From the NCBI GenBank assembly GCA_947179155.2, contig OX359275.1, positions 4,438,501 through 4,502,500 of the forward strand: a stretch of 64,000 nt of DNA, read 5' to 3'. The position numbers were made by a program, and so were the translations under genes. A model generated the notes under the pieces. It saw only the letters and a list, made by a program, of their open reading frames with translations, ran no database searches and was not told the DNA's origin. The stretch is from Hedera helix. Taxonomy: Eukaryota; Streptophyta; Magnoliopsida; Apiales; Araliaceae. This document shows positions 48,214 to 60,500 of the stretch, in pieces; position 1 is the stretch's first letter; every line of letters starts with the position of its first letter.

Positions 48214-49220
48214 TTGGATACCGGAGTAATTGAGGAGATCAAATATCTGGATTGGTTGGCCAACGTGATTTTGGTTTGGAAGCAGAATGGAAAGTATAGA
48301 GTTTGTATAGATTACACGGATCTAAACAAAGCATGTCCAAAAGGCTTTTATCCACTCCCACACATCGACCAACTCGTTGATGCTACCTCGGGAAATGCAG
48401 TTTTATGTTTTCTAGATGTGTTTTCGAGTTATCACCAAATCTTTATGGCAAATGAAGATATTCCTAAGACGACATTTATCACCTATCGGGCTATCTATCC
48501 ATATAAAAAAATGACATTTGGATTGATAGACGCCGGGGCTACATATTAGAGGATGATGAATACTGTCTTCCGAAAGCAGATCAGAAGGAACATGGAAGTA
48601 TATGTAAACGACATGATCATCAAAAGTCCCCGAACACAGGACCACCTTTGCGATCTAGAGGAGTGTTTCGGAAGGGTCCGACGGTACAATACGCACATCA
48701 ACCCCACTAAATGCACTTTCGATCTGGGTTCGGGAAAATTCTTGGGGTACTTGGTGAGTAGAAGGGGAATTGAGGCCAATATGGAGAAGATCAAAGCAAT
48801 ACTAGACATGCGATCACCGTAAAGCTTTAAGGATGTTCAGAGACTCACTGGTCGTATTGCGGCACTGAGAAGGTTCATGTCGAGATCGACTGAAAGGTGC
48901 TTACCCTTCTTTGATACTTTAAAGGGGCTGAAGAAGGAGAAGACTTTTCAGTGGACTTCAGAATGTGAAGATGCCTTCTAGGGGATTAATAAATATTTGA
49001 TGACTTGTATCTTTCGGTGAGTCCATTAGCTGTTAGCGCAGTCTTGGTCAAGGAAGAAGGGGGTATTCAGCGCCCGATTTATTATGTTAGTTATGTATTG
49101 AGAAATACAGAGACCAAATATCCTAATTTAGAAAACTGTGTGTATGCTTTGGTAGTAGCCAGTCAAAAACTCCGACACTATTTTCAAGGTCGGCTTATCG
49201 TCATTTATACGACTTAACCT
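48178..49220 (+). pseudogene. Tat-element reverse transcriptase and first RNase H
   Basis: RT blocks are clear: DTGVIEEIKYLDWLANVILV, KYRVCIDYTDLNKACPKGFY, FLDVFSSYHQI, then after a stop RMMNTVF, VYVNDMIIKS and KCTFDLGSGKFLGYLVS. Two defects matter. TAG at 48547 sits where relatives have Gln. The catalytic YVDD is YVND (about 48600), which removes an essential aspartate and fits a G-to-A change. RNase H follows as LAVSAVLVKEEGGIQRPIYY and LENCVYALVVASQKLRHYF, also broken near 48820 and 48980. The enzyme is dead. Confidence 0.85.
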
Positions 49221-49399
49221 TTAAAGAAAGTCTTAGGTAAACCAGACATTTTGGGAAGAATGATAACATGGGTCGTAGAGCTGAGTCAATATAATTTGGA
49301 GTATCATCCTTGCACGGCCATCAAGGGTCAAGCATTGGCAGATTTTATGATTGAGTGTACTTTCCCTGATGGGGAGGATGTCCCTTCTTTGGAGGTTGC

Positions 49400-49970
49400 C
49401 ATTATGTTGACGGATCGACTAATGCTGAGGCCAGTGGGGTAGGGGTTATCCTGACCTGTCCGGAAGGGTTTAAGGTGTAGCAAGCTATACGATTTAAGTT
49501 TCGGGCCACCAATAACGAGGTGGAGTATGAAGTGGTATTGGCGGGACTGTGACTGGCCAAAAGTATGGAAGTTCGACATTTGATCATTTTTAGTGATTCC
49601 CAGCTGGACATAAAGCAAATTCAGGGGGAGTATGAAGCCCGAGGGCTGAAAATGACCAGGTATTTGGCCGAAGTAAAGATGATGTTACATAAGTTTGAAT
49701 CCTATGCTATTAATGAGATCGAAAAAGAAGGTAATTCTATAGATAATGCTTTGTCAAAGCTGGCTGTTACACACGTGGAAGATTTTGGGGGGTCGGTGTA
49801 CTTGAAAGTTTTGACAGAACCAAGCATCAATAGAAAGGAGCTTTTATGCATCGAAAAGTCGAATTGCTGGATAACGTCCTACCTTGATTACTTGGTCGAT
49901 GGGAAGCTCCTAACAGATAAAGTTATGGCGAAAAAAATCAAGTACCAGAGCTCTTATTTTTTTAATTGAT
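49400..49970 (+). pseudogene. Tat-element second RNase H
   Basis: After the first RNase H and a connector (LEYHPCTAIKGQALADFM) comes a second RNase H-like domain: GVGVILTCPEGF, ATNNEVEYEVVLAG, VRHLIIFSDSQLDIKQIQGE and YEARGLKMTRYLAEVK. A second RNase H between pol and integrase is a hallmark of the Tat lineage and supports the classification. A TAG (about 49478) and a TGA (about 49550) interrupt it. Confidence 0.75.
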
Positions 49971-51065
49971 GAGAATTTATACAAGAGGTCGTACTCATCT
50001 TTATTGTTGAAATGCTTGATTCCATCCGAGACGTCGTACTTGCTCAAAGAGGTTCATGAAGGGATCTATGGGAACTATATGGGGGCAAAGTCGTTGGCGT
50101 ACAAGTTAATTTGGCAGAGATATTATTGGCCGATTATGTTCCAAGAAGCTAAGGGGTATGTTCAGAAATGTCCAAAATATCAGATTAACATTTCGGTTCA
50201 ACACCAACCTCCGAAAGAATTATCATCGGTACTGTCCCCCATCCCGTTTGCTATTTGGGGAATAGACTTGTTGGGACCACTGCCCAAAGCAAAGGTGCAA
50301 CTTAAGTATGTAATAGTGGTTATCGACTATATGATCAAGTGAGTTGAGGCTAAACTAATTCGCCATATCACCGAGGAGGATTGTGTGAAATTCATGAAGG
50401 AGTCAGTGGTATACTGGTTCGGCATCCCTATGGTACTCGTTTCAGATAATGGTACACAGTTTGTGGGGAAAAAGTTTGAGAAATTCTTATTTGATTTGGG
50501 GATTCAACATAAAAAAACCTCAGTGGCGCACCCCCAATCCAACGGCTAAGTTGAGGTCACTAACCGAACTCTACTTAATGGAGTTAAAAGGCGACTAGAT
50601 GATGCTAAAGGTAGATGGCCCGAAGAGTTGCAAAGTATTTTATGGGCTTATCGGACCATTCCACGAACGACTACGGGAGATTCACCATTCAGGTTGGCAT
50701 ACGGGACAAATGCATTGATCCCAGTCAAGATCGAATCTTCCTCGTTCAGAATGTCCAATTTCAGGGAGTTGAACAATGAAGATGGACTCCGACTCAACCT
50801 TGACCTGCTAAATGAGGTTCATAATGCTGCGGTACTAAGGTTAACCATTTATCAACAGAGGACGGCTAAATATTACAACCAAAGGATTTGGGTCAGAATA
50901 TTTGGGGTAGGGGACACGGTGTTTAGAGAGGTCGAGGCCTCGACACCTCATAATACAGGAAAGTTGATGCCTAATTGGGAAGACCCTTACGAAATCATCA
51001 AAGTAGTCAGAGAAGGAATTTATCGGCTTAAAGATATGGAGGGAACCGAGTTAAAAAATACTTAG
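49971..51065 (+). pseudogene. Tat-element integrase
   Basis: The zinc-binding region is eroded (EVHEGIYGNYMGAKSLAYKL, WPIMFQEAKGYVQKCPKYQ; one Cys is Tyr). The core shows IWGIDLLGPLPKA, then VSDNGTQFVGKKFEKF, then HPQSNG followed by a stop and VEVTNRTLL, so the D-D-E residues are still visible. TGA at 50340 and TAA at 50547 stand where relatives have Trp and Gln. The C-terminal part (WAYRTIPRTTTGDSPFRLAY, LMPNWEDPYEI) is open to TAG 51063. Confidence 0.85.
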
Positions 51066-51329
51066 CATGCTGGTCGATTAAGAAGGTATTATCAGTAATA
51101 GGGTACTTGTTGTTAATAATCATACAATATAGTTGGAAAGACTACTCTGTTGTAATTATGTAATTAAGTTTCAATGAAGTAAGGGTATGTATTTTATTTG
51201 TTGACTTGTTTGATCGGTTACACGTGAAATTCCTGGTGCAAATGTTGTCACTGTTTTATTTACTTGATTAAATTGATTACATGAGTAATTCCTACTTACA
51301 AGTTATACACAGAGAAAAAGATATTTACA

Positions 51330-54118
51330 GGTCAATCAGAGGTTTAGGGGATCGATTGAAGGGTTATTATCTATTTCGGGCTTTGGTTTGTTAGTCACGT
51401 CGTCTTCGAGCCAGAGCAGGTCATCGTCGGAGAACCCTATTGTCTTCAGGTCTGTACCTGCCATTTAGATCTTCAAGAGGGCAGTTCGGTAACCTTTGCC
51501 AAATTCCATGGTTATTTCTTTCGTTAACTCCGGCGAGGCTCTGTACTAGGTGATGATTTTCTTCTGGGTTATGGCCATTTCTTTTGTGCCTTCCTTCAGG
51601 TCGTGGTAGGCTTTCTTGAGGGTTTCGGCATACTTCTATAGCTGGGCGTGTTCGGCGAAACCTTTTTGGTTGACCTCTTTAAGTTGGGCGTGCAAATTGT
51701 TCAACTTCTGTAGTTGTTTGAGGAGTTGTTTGTTTTGTTTGACAAGATGGGCAAGCTCTGTTTGATGTTGCTCTTCTGTTGAGGCGTGTACGGCCTGGTC
51801 TGAGTAAATCATTGTTTCCAGCGTTTCTATTTGACGTTTAGCCTCCAAGACTTACTGGCGGATGTCTTCATTCTGTTTAGGAAGCTCAGCTTGTTGGAGG
51901 ATCTGTTAGCGAAGAGCCCGATTCTCCTCTATGTTCTCCTGAAGAGAAGATTAGGCAACGGCTTGGGTTTCACGTAGGTGTTGAAGGTTTATGACATGTT
52001 CATTGTTCTTCTATTTGAGGGCTTGGCATTGAAGCCGAAGTTGGTGGGATTCTTTTGAGCACTTTGTGTGGGCATTCGTAGCTTCTATCAGTTGCTGATT
52101 AGCTTGGGAAAGTCTCTTGTTTTATGACTGAAGCCTCTTTATCTCTATGTTCTGATTATGGTTTTTTCGAGTGATATCCCTATATTTTTGTGCTAATTCG
52201 CTCACTTGGACACCCAGGTTGGAAATTTCTTGCTTGGCCCTAGAGTACTTGATTTATAGCTCCTTAACCTTTTGATCCAAGCTTGGTCTGGAACCCTCTC
52301 GGCCCAAAAGTCTATTGAATAAAGCTAGAAACTGCATGAAGAACAGAAGTTGACGTATGAAGAGACATAAGCAAACCAAATAAGGCATAAAACAGAGTAA
52401 GAAATCATACCTGACCCTGCTGAACCACGGAGCCGAGGAGAAAATTATGTGTAAAGAGTTTGTCAAGGTTTACGTCGTCTTGGGGGAAGTTGAGGACTTC
52501 AAAATATTGTATGGGGAGTTCAGCGTTGTCGTTAGCCGGTTAAAAGGACGCTTCGATAAAAAGCTGCTGAAGTTCTGAGTTGGAGAACAGATTATACCTT
52601 GAATTGGAGGGTTGAGGGTTGGCAGTGGTTGTTGCTTCAGGTAGAGGGTTTGTGATCGGAGGGTTGGTAGTTGGGGTTTTGGGAGGCGGAGTTGGTTGAG
52701 GATCGGCTGTTCTCATGGGGATTTTCATGGCATGTGATATGGAGGAGATGTCGGGGTTGATCGTCGTCTTCTCTGATTGTCGAGACTGGGCAGGGATCAT
52801 GGAGATCGCAACAGGAGGTTAGTCGTGAGCCACGAGTCGTCGGCGTTTTCGTATTGCAATGATCAACTTGTCAGTCTCGTTTAGCTAGGACACATCCCTC
52901 TTCGGGCCAGGGTTGGCCTTGGATGGTGGTCGTTCTCGTGCTTTAGTTGAGCCAGAGGCAGACTCAGAAATATTTTCTTTTTGCTGGACTCGAACAACCA
53001 GAGCTGTTTGAGTTTATTTTTTGGCTTGTTTCTTCAAGCGGGTGACCTTTTAGGAAGGGTCAGATGCTCGAGTAGGGGCATCGGAAGCGGTTCCGGAGGA
53101 GTTGTCTTGGAAGGCCCAAACGGATTGAATCAGTTGGACTTAGATTGGGGATTTGGTATTGCCGTGGGGTGGCACCTCCACATTGAATTCCTCAGTAAAA
53201 AGGGGAGGGCTTGAAGGTGGAGGGGATGGGATCTGGCCCTCTGGTCTGATCAACACTATTGAGTAGAAAACAAGAAATGTCAAAATCAGAAGAATCGGTA
53301 TCAGAAACATACATATGATAAAATTTGCACGTAGGACAGGGACTTACATCCATGACGGAATAACCAATCCTCATCGGATAAAACGCTTATATCCCAGTGC
53401 GTCGATGGTAACCTTCTAATAAAACTATGGAATTTTTTCTTTTGTTCGGACGACATCCATTTATATCCCATGTTGAGTTTTTGGGGCTCGTTCCAACTTT
53501 GCAGTTGGTCAACCTCCGTGCTATAGATATAAAACCACTTTGAGTGCCACCCTTTGTGGTGGTGAATGGTTGCGCTAAGCTTCAGCGTCCCGAGATTTTA
53601 CTCAAATAGCAGAACCTTGGGATTTGGGCCTTGTTTAGGGTGAACATGGAAAAGAATAAATCAATGGAGGGTTCAGCGCCAACCTCCTTGCAGAAAGCGA
53701 TGAAACATATGAGGTGGATGTAAGAGTTGGGAAGAAGTTGAGATAGTGTTATTTTGGTGAGGGTAAAAAAGGAAATGATAAAGTCGTGTAAGGGAAAATG
53801 AAGCCCGTATCGTAGAGCTTGAATGTGAATGGCAGTATACTTCATGTTCACCCGGTGATACATCTTGCCACAGTCTTCTAAAGCTTTGAGTTCATACTGT
53901 AATGGGATTTGAAAATCGTTCTGGATGGATTCTATGTCTGTCTCCTTAATGATGGACACGATGTTGGCATGATCGAAGGCTTTGACAGAGTTGTATCGAA
54001 TTCGGATGGATTCTTCCTCTTGCTCAACCTCGGTAAGAATGAGAGTTTTCAGATCCTCTGTGATAGGGCTGTTAATAGGGTTACTAAAGAAAGGTGGAGA
54101 ATCGAGTTTCTGGGCCAT
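51330..54118 (-). pseudogene. Antisense gene of the Tat element (Transposase_28-like), broken
   Basis: Read on the minus strand from ATG 54118 (MAQKLDSPPFFSNP). Exon-like parts: 54118-53350 with IHIQALRYGLHFPLHDFI, LICFIAFCKEVGAEPSIDLF and WHSKWFYIY, which match the putative gypsy-type transposon family (Transposase_28). A probable intron lies at about 53265-53346. A Pro-rich linker follows (52540-52800), then a 79-base intron at 52332-52410 with GTATGA..TGCAG ends, then a long coiled coil (about 52330-51560). The tail has YRTALLKI and DDLLWLEDDV. Several stops and one frame change near 53590. Such antisense genes between integrase and 3' LTR are known from Tat elements (for example RIRE2 and Grande); their role is unknown. 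Confidence 0.7.
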
Positions 54119-54435
54119 ACTTGTGGATGAAAAGGAATTGGTCGACAAAGACAGGGAAAGTTTTGGCCGGAGATTCTTGGTGCAAAAGGAATAAATCGAG
54201 AAGAAAGACGGAAGAGCGTGAGTACAGGTGAACAAATTAACAACTGGGCAGCATTTTCCTTGCTAAGGGTAATGAGTGGCGCGAAAAACGGGGACGACTG
54301 CATTTAATGAAAAGGGCATGATGCGGGTGGCTGACGTGGGTCGTGCGACGGTTTAACTTTAAGGATACATTTATTTGGTAATGTGTCAACTGTTGAAAAG
54401 CCGAGATACTCTCTTTTTTTTTATTTATGAAAATA

Positions 54436-54451
54436 AGAGAGTGGGGGGCAA
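54436..54451 (+). other. Polypurine tract of the Tat element
   Basis: AGAGAGTGGGGGGCAA lies directly before the 3' LTR. Confidence 0.75.
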
Positions 54452-54940
54452 TGTTAGGATGTGACTTGTTGGACCTTATATTTTAACTTTGGGCCAAGGG
54501 TCATTTTAATTGAGGATTGGGCTGGGTCATTTTTATCTACCTTGATGGGCTTACTTAGTCATAAGATGACCCATTATAGTATCCCTATCCATCGGGTCGC
54601 GTGAGATGAGTGGATGAGGACGTCATATTTCCACTCATAAGGGGATGATGAGACTTTTGGCTATACATGACTGAATATATACAAGCTATCTTCCAAATAA
54701 GCAAGGTAATGTTTTTCTACATGCAAAGAAAGAGAGAGAAAGAGCTATCAAATATCTTACATCTGTAGTATATATCTTTGGTTCTCCATTGTGACGTTAA
54801 TCGCCTGTACTTATCCTCATATCGGAGCATCCTCGGACAGTTCAAGCCGCGAATGTTCTGTGGGGTGTTAATGATTTATTAAGTGTGCAAGTATCTTATT
54901 GACAGATAATTTCGGTAAAAGAAATAATTTGACGTCAACA
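54452..54940 (+). repeat. 3' LTR of the Tat element
   Basis: It runs TGTTAGGATGTGACTTGTTG to GACGTCAACA and aligns along its whole length with 27133-27610, with scattered substitutions and small indels. Confidence 0.85.
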
Positions 54941-56117
54941 ACTACAATTTTTAAGAACAATTGCCAACTGTTGTATGTATCAATACTCATATATATAATG
55001 TCATCTTCCCGTTATATGTAAACTTGTATTACAATTTATACATGTATGTATTACTATTACGATCATTTATTTTTCTTTTCATGTCTCACTTCTCATGTTT
55101 TTTCTTCTTTTGAAGAGCTTAAATTTTATTTTAATTATTGCTATTTTTGGTAATATAGTTTTATTGTTATTTAGTCAAATCTTTACTATTACTGTGCATA
55201 GCTGCATAATTGTCAATGGTTTTATGAAAATGCTAACTAAAACAATTTCTGTCAACTGGCGGTGATTACATAATCGGTTCATCACTTCACGTAAAACTCC
55301 AATTTAACCCCTGTTAAATCACTTACCAGAAGTGTCCAATTGATTGAGGATATTAAACTTTGATTTCAATAGAAATATATAGGATGTTTACCTCTTTTTA
55401 TTTCCAGAAATAGCCAAATGTGAACAGAACAAATTAAATCCCCCCCCCCCCCCCCCCCCCAAAAGCGGAGAAATTCGATAAAGTAATATTCCTCCGTTAC
55501 ATAGAGCTTCGTTTGCTAATTTTTATTTATTTAAAAAAAATTAATTTTTTTATGATAATACAAAATGACGCAATATATTTAAATTGGTATCATGTTATTA
55601 TATTAAATTAATAAATTATTTTTAAAAATAAACATAAAGCATGATATATTCTTAATATTTACAAAAAATATATATAAATAAAATTATTTATGTGAAATAG
55701 ATGAACTAACAAAAACTATAATATAATGTTTATTGAATAAATATATAGATATATTTATTTTATATATATTTTTTCAAAATTCAAATTTAAAATTTTTTAA
55801 ATAAATAAAATCAACATATAAGCCTCGCTCTCTTTGACACTCATTTTTTGATTTTATTTATTTAATAATTTTAAACTTTTTTTAAAAAAAAAAGAATATA
55901 AAATAGATGTATGATGCATGTTCATTAGCCCCCCATTACCTCGGACAAATTCAATATAATAATAAAAAGATATAATTAATATAATGTACTCACCATTATT
56001 ATAATATTCATAATTTGGTCCTCGCTGACCTTACCAACCGCGACGACCGGAGGCCACATTGTTGCCTCGTGCCCATACATAGGAAAGTCTGAACATGGCT
56101 GCAAACTATCAGCTCAT
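54941..56117. other. AT-rich intergenic region, no gene seen
   Basis: It contains a pure run of 21 C at 55440-55460. CCTCCGTTACATAGAGCTTC just after it may be a MITE end. Nothing coding was found. Confidence 0.5.
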
Positions 56118-56617
56118 CCACCTTTCGATAAGTCACAAGTACCTATTTTATTTTATTTTTGACGATTAATAATAACATAATAATATTGTTGTCATTTTAT
56201 ATTATTTTTATATTTATTTTAATAAAATTTTATATTTTTAATAATATTTATTATATAATTTTTTTTTTGATAATATAAAATTTCTCAATTGCAGTCAGAC
56301 TAATCTTTTAAGTCCGAACCAATCCTTCTAAGATCCGTAGCGTCATTAGTATTTCTGCCATAACAACCCACCTTTCAATAAGTTACAAGTACCTATTTTT
56401 TTTTTTACGATTAATAATAACATAATAATATTGTTGTCATTTTATATTATTTTTATATTTGTTTTAATAAATTTTTTTATTTTTAATAATATTTATTATA
56501 TAATTATTATTTATTTTTTGATAATGTGGAATTTCTCAATTTAGCCTGACTAATCTTTCCGGTCTGAATCAATTTTTCTAAGATCGGTGACTTTATTAGT
56601 ATTTCTGCCATAATAAT
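56118..56617. repeat. 250-base tandem duplication
   Basis: CCACCTTTC(G/A)ATAAGT(C/T)ACAAGTACC starts both copies (56118 and 56368), and both end with TTAGTATTTCTGCCATAA. The offset is 250 throughout, with small indels in A/T tracts and several substitutions. Confidence 0.85.
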
Positions 56618-57520
56618 TGTTAAATGCTATAACAATTATTGTCAGTAAAATTCGATTTAACAATTATTAAATGCTATAACAATATTCGATCTTAAAATGT
56701 CTTAATTTATGATTCATTTTAAAATATCATTTGAACTGCTGCGTTAACTTGCTGAGATTATAATTATTCTTTTGACAGTCAAATGCCTTACTATTTTTTA
56801 TCGTCCAAAAGGTACCTTCCTAATATTTTAAAAATGCGAAAGGTAAAGAAGCAACTTTTACGGGGTTATCATTGACAAATTGCGTAAACACATGAATTTA
56901 ACCATGGTTATATATATAGAGAGTAATTAACTAAGCAACATAAATAAGAGTAAGCTTTAGCTTATATATAAGCACGGGTAAAGTAGCCAAGGTTAAGGTA
57001 GAGCTACTTTTTTTATCCTCCCAATCGGAATATGTTATCGCCCCCACCATAGACTTAATTCTTCACGTTTCTGCTTTCATCTTCATCGATATAGATTTTG
57101 ATTCAGCTACACCAATCTTACACTGTTCAACCTTAATTTTCTCTTTCCCTTTTTTGTATTCACCTTTGTGAAATTCAGTGATCAAGTCAGTTTGTTTTTC
57201 TGTGATTGTTCCTGTCATTCATGGTGAATCTAATTTTGAAGATTTTCATCTAAAATAACTCTTCTTTTGTTTGATCTTTGATCTCAATCTTTCAGCTTTC
57301 GAAATTGATCTGTTTTGCACATACACGCATATATCTATGTCTATTGGTAAAAATATGCGTTGGATGTAATTATGTGGTTTCAGATTTCATCCTTAAGCGG
57401 CACACAATTTTCATGTTAACCAATAAAAAGATATGCTAAATATTACTAGTGTTTTAATTATAATTCATCATGTCCTTACATTCTCTCTAATTTTGTCAAT
57501 TTTTTTAGTGGTAAGAAGAT
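56618..57520 (+). promoter_or_regulatory. Upstream region and 5' leader of the carbonic anhydrase gene
   Basis: CTTATATATAAGC at 56961-56973 is a symmetrical TATA-like element and the best core-promoter candidate. About 60 bases on begins a CT-rich leader-like region (57040-57180). TTTTTTAG at 57501-57508, 12 bases before the start codon, looks like a splice acceptor, so the leader probably has an intron. Its donor cannot be fixed. No long open frame that could encode a transit peptide joins the start. Confidence 0.4.
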
Positions 57521-60500
57521 ATGGAGACGGCTTCATACGAGGGCGCCATTGCTGGACTGCAGAAGCTTCTCAGGTGACTACGATACTTTTTTTTATTTTA
57601 TCAATTCACTTTTTTCCGTCCTTTTGCGATAGGAAAGTACACTATAGGGATTCTCAACTTCTGTCAGTTTATCAATTCCCATGGGAAAAGGGTCTCAATT
57701 TCCTTACCCGCATTCTCACCGTGTGTGGGACCCATACTGTTGTTATAGAGACTTCCACTGACTCACCGACTGTTATTCTTATTTTATTTTCCGGCAGTGA
57801 AAAAGGCGACCTCGAAGGCGTCGCCGCCGCAAAGATCAAGCAGTTAACCGATGAGCTGGAAGCCACCGACGCCAATAATTTCGACCCGGTCGAGAAGATT
57901 CAAACCGGGTTCGCTCACTTTAAGAGTGAGATATACGAGTACGTCGTTGTACTTTATAGACTCTGGTATTAATAAATAATAAAAGTGTGTAAGAATCTTT
58001 CACTTTTACTCTTGTTACCATTGCCTGAATATGCTTATAGTGTTGTACCTTTGATTTACCCTTTGTACCAAGCTATAATGACGAAACTGCCCTCCTCATG
58101 TGGCTCTGAATTGCCATTTGTCTAGTGAGGCATCAATATTATCTGGCGACGACATAAGCAGCAGGATATACGATTCCAAAAATTTGTTACCAGTATTTGA
58201 CTATTTCTAAAAATAGCATGATAAAATGCTTTCGCCAAAAGCTAATTAGAGTAGATTCTATCGGCATTTTTAATTATGTTTGGAAGACTGTAATTATCCA
58301 TTTGGTTTGTGAGATGGGGAGGAAAAGGGTGTTATTTAATAGTACATCTCAGCCAATTATAAGGGGTGTAGACCGACAGTACAGGCATATTTTTGATAGA
58401 AGCTTCTTGCTTGATTTTAGCTTCACTTCTGAAGACCCAAAAAAGTTAACAAATCTAGTTAAATAATTAAGCAGTGTTTTATATTCAAAAAGATATTTGC
58501 ATAAACTAAATGGGGAAAAATTGCCTAGTTGTGTGAGTTGGAGGTGAGATAATTTATTTTGACGACAGAGCGTGTGTTGAACCTTTCTTTACTTTTGGTC
58601 ATCAGCTTTTAGTCTAACAAGTTGCACGAAGAAGTAACCATAGCCATGGGATACATGCCCATAGCCATAGGATAGACAACTAAAGCAGGAGCAAAGAGAG
58701 AAATTAGAACATTTTGTGAATTGCTGGCGTAGACTTGTCTTGGTCATTAATTGGTTTCATGACCTGCCTTTTTTTGCAGAAAGAATCCTGATTTATTTGG
58801 TGAGCTTGCTAAAGGCCAGAGCCCCAAGGTTAGCATTGATAACCCTTCTTCAGTCTTGTAGTGTGTTTTGATGTAATTGCCTCCCAGAAGAGTTAGTATG
58901 AGAACGCTTGATTATTTAAGTTCTATAGTTAACTTTGACAATGCAAAACAAGTTTTAGTACAAACAGTCAGCAGTTCCAGTGGCCAAACTAGCTTTTAGT
59001 AGAAGTTTTATATATTGTGTTGCTGATATTCATATATTTAACTCTCTAGTAGCCATACATTGCCCTCCTATTAACCATTCTGATGTGAATATGCTTATAG
59101 TTTTAGCTAGGATTGGAAACTGAACAGTCTGGGTGATTTCTCTCTTATTCAAACAATTCTTAATTTAACTTAATCATATCTGAAATGCCAAGTGTTTAAT
59201 TCTGATTGTATTTTTTTTCTTTCTATTTGTGTGCAGTTTTTGGTGTTTGCCTGCTCGGACTCTCGAGTTTGCCCATCGCATATCCTCAATTTTCAGCCAG
59301 GGGAGGCCTTTATAGTCAGAAACATTGCCAACATGGTCCCTCCATTTGACAAGGTTTGTCAATTAAGTGGAATAAGCTCCTGGATAAAAATAAAGTATAC
59401 TCCATTTAAATTGACATGGTGTAAGCTTTATTTATCAACTAACATGGACTCACTTCTTTGAGAATCTCATTCTATTTTGTGCTGGCAGGATTCTAAAGGA
59501 TGTCTTTTTGCCTTTATAATTATAGAAAAGAGAATTAAGTTGTAGTTATCTAAAACATCTTAACATCAACTTAACCAATCTCTTAATTACACTTTGTATG
59601 ATAACCCCCTTTTGTCTGGCATTATTGGATAACATTATTAATTTGATTTGTTCTTCCTATCTGCTGCAGAAAAAATACTCTGGAGTGGGGGCCGCCATCG
59701 AATATGCAGTTTTGTATTTGAAGGTGAATATAATATTCTAGTCAAGTTGGTTGTTTAAAAAAGATTGTTTTGGTGGTGGTGAGTCAAGGAAATGTCGCGA
59801 GGCCGGTTCCTGACATGCTCCTTTTCTCTCCTTTATAATATCCCAGCTTAAGAATATGCCTTCAGAACTTGCAAAAATGCCTTCTATTCTTCTCTTTCCG
59901 GATTAAAAAAAGCTCAATGAGTAGAATGGTCAATGGCTATAATTTAGGCAAGTAGTTTTTAATGTTATAATTCAAAGCTTCATGCTAGTTTCCCACTGAT
60001 TGAACTGGCAGCAACAATTAAAAGTGCCAGTAAAAAGTACAAACTATGTCTTATTTCGGGGTTCATATTTGTTTTTAAGTTTATTAGTTTATGTACTCCA
60101 TCATTTGCTTCTTTGTGCACCAGTTGAAGTATCATTAGTTCCACTTACTTTGGAGCTCAGGAAGCAAATGATTTTAATAGAATTGTTTATTTTCTCTTCC
60201 TCCCCCTTTCAATCAGAATATGGAGTTTAAAAAAGAATGTATTACAGGTGGAGAATATTGTGGTCATCGGACATAGCTGTTGTGGTGGGATAAAGGGTCT
60301 CATGTCTTTAGCTGATGACGGGACCACTTCTACGTGAGTCTCCTTGTTAAATATGCCTAGAGTTTTATGCTTAAAGCATAAACGTATTGAGTAAGCATTT
60401 CAGTATTTTGAAATTTTGTTTGCACTTGCTCCCCCGTCGGTTCTTTGTCTTGATGGTTCCTTTATAGCCCTAGCTATGTTGAGTTCATCTTACATCATTG

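Larger units (their letters stand above)
27133..54940 (+). mobile_element. Tat-lineage Ty3/gypsy retrotransposon, decayed, with nested insertions
   Basis: LTRs lie at 27133-27610 and 54452-54940. Removing the 17.5 kb insertion at 28417-45943 leaves about 10.3 kb. The order is gag, protease, RT, RNase H, a second RNase H, integrase, then an antisense gene, polypurine tract and 3' LTR. The extra RNase H next to integrase and the antisense gene are traits of the plant Tat lineage. The LTRs differ at many positions (for example around 27330 against 54655), so the insertion is old. The flanks ATTAG and ACTAC do not match, so no duplication is retained or the borders are slightly off. All ORFs are broken. 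Confidence 0.85.

Noticed and set aside
53909..54194. Plus-strand ORFs over the antisense gene
   Set aside because: The minus strand carries the recognisable domain; these are shadows.
55440..55460. Biological meaning of the 21-base C run
   Set aside because: Long homopolymers vary in length and are prone to sequencing error; nothing else marks the site.
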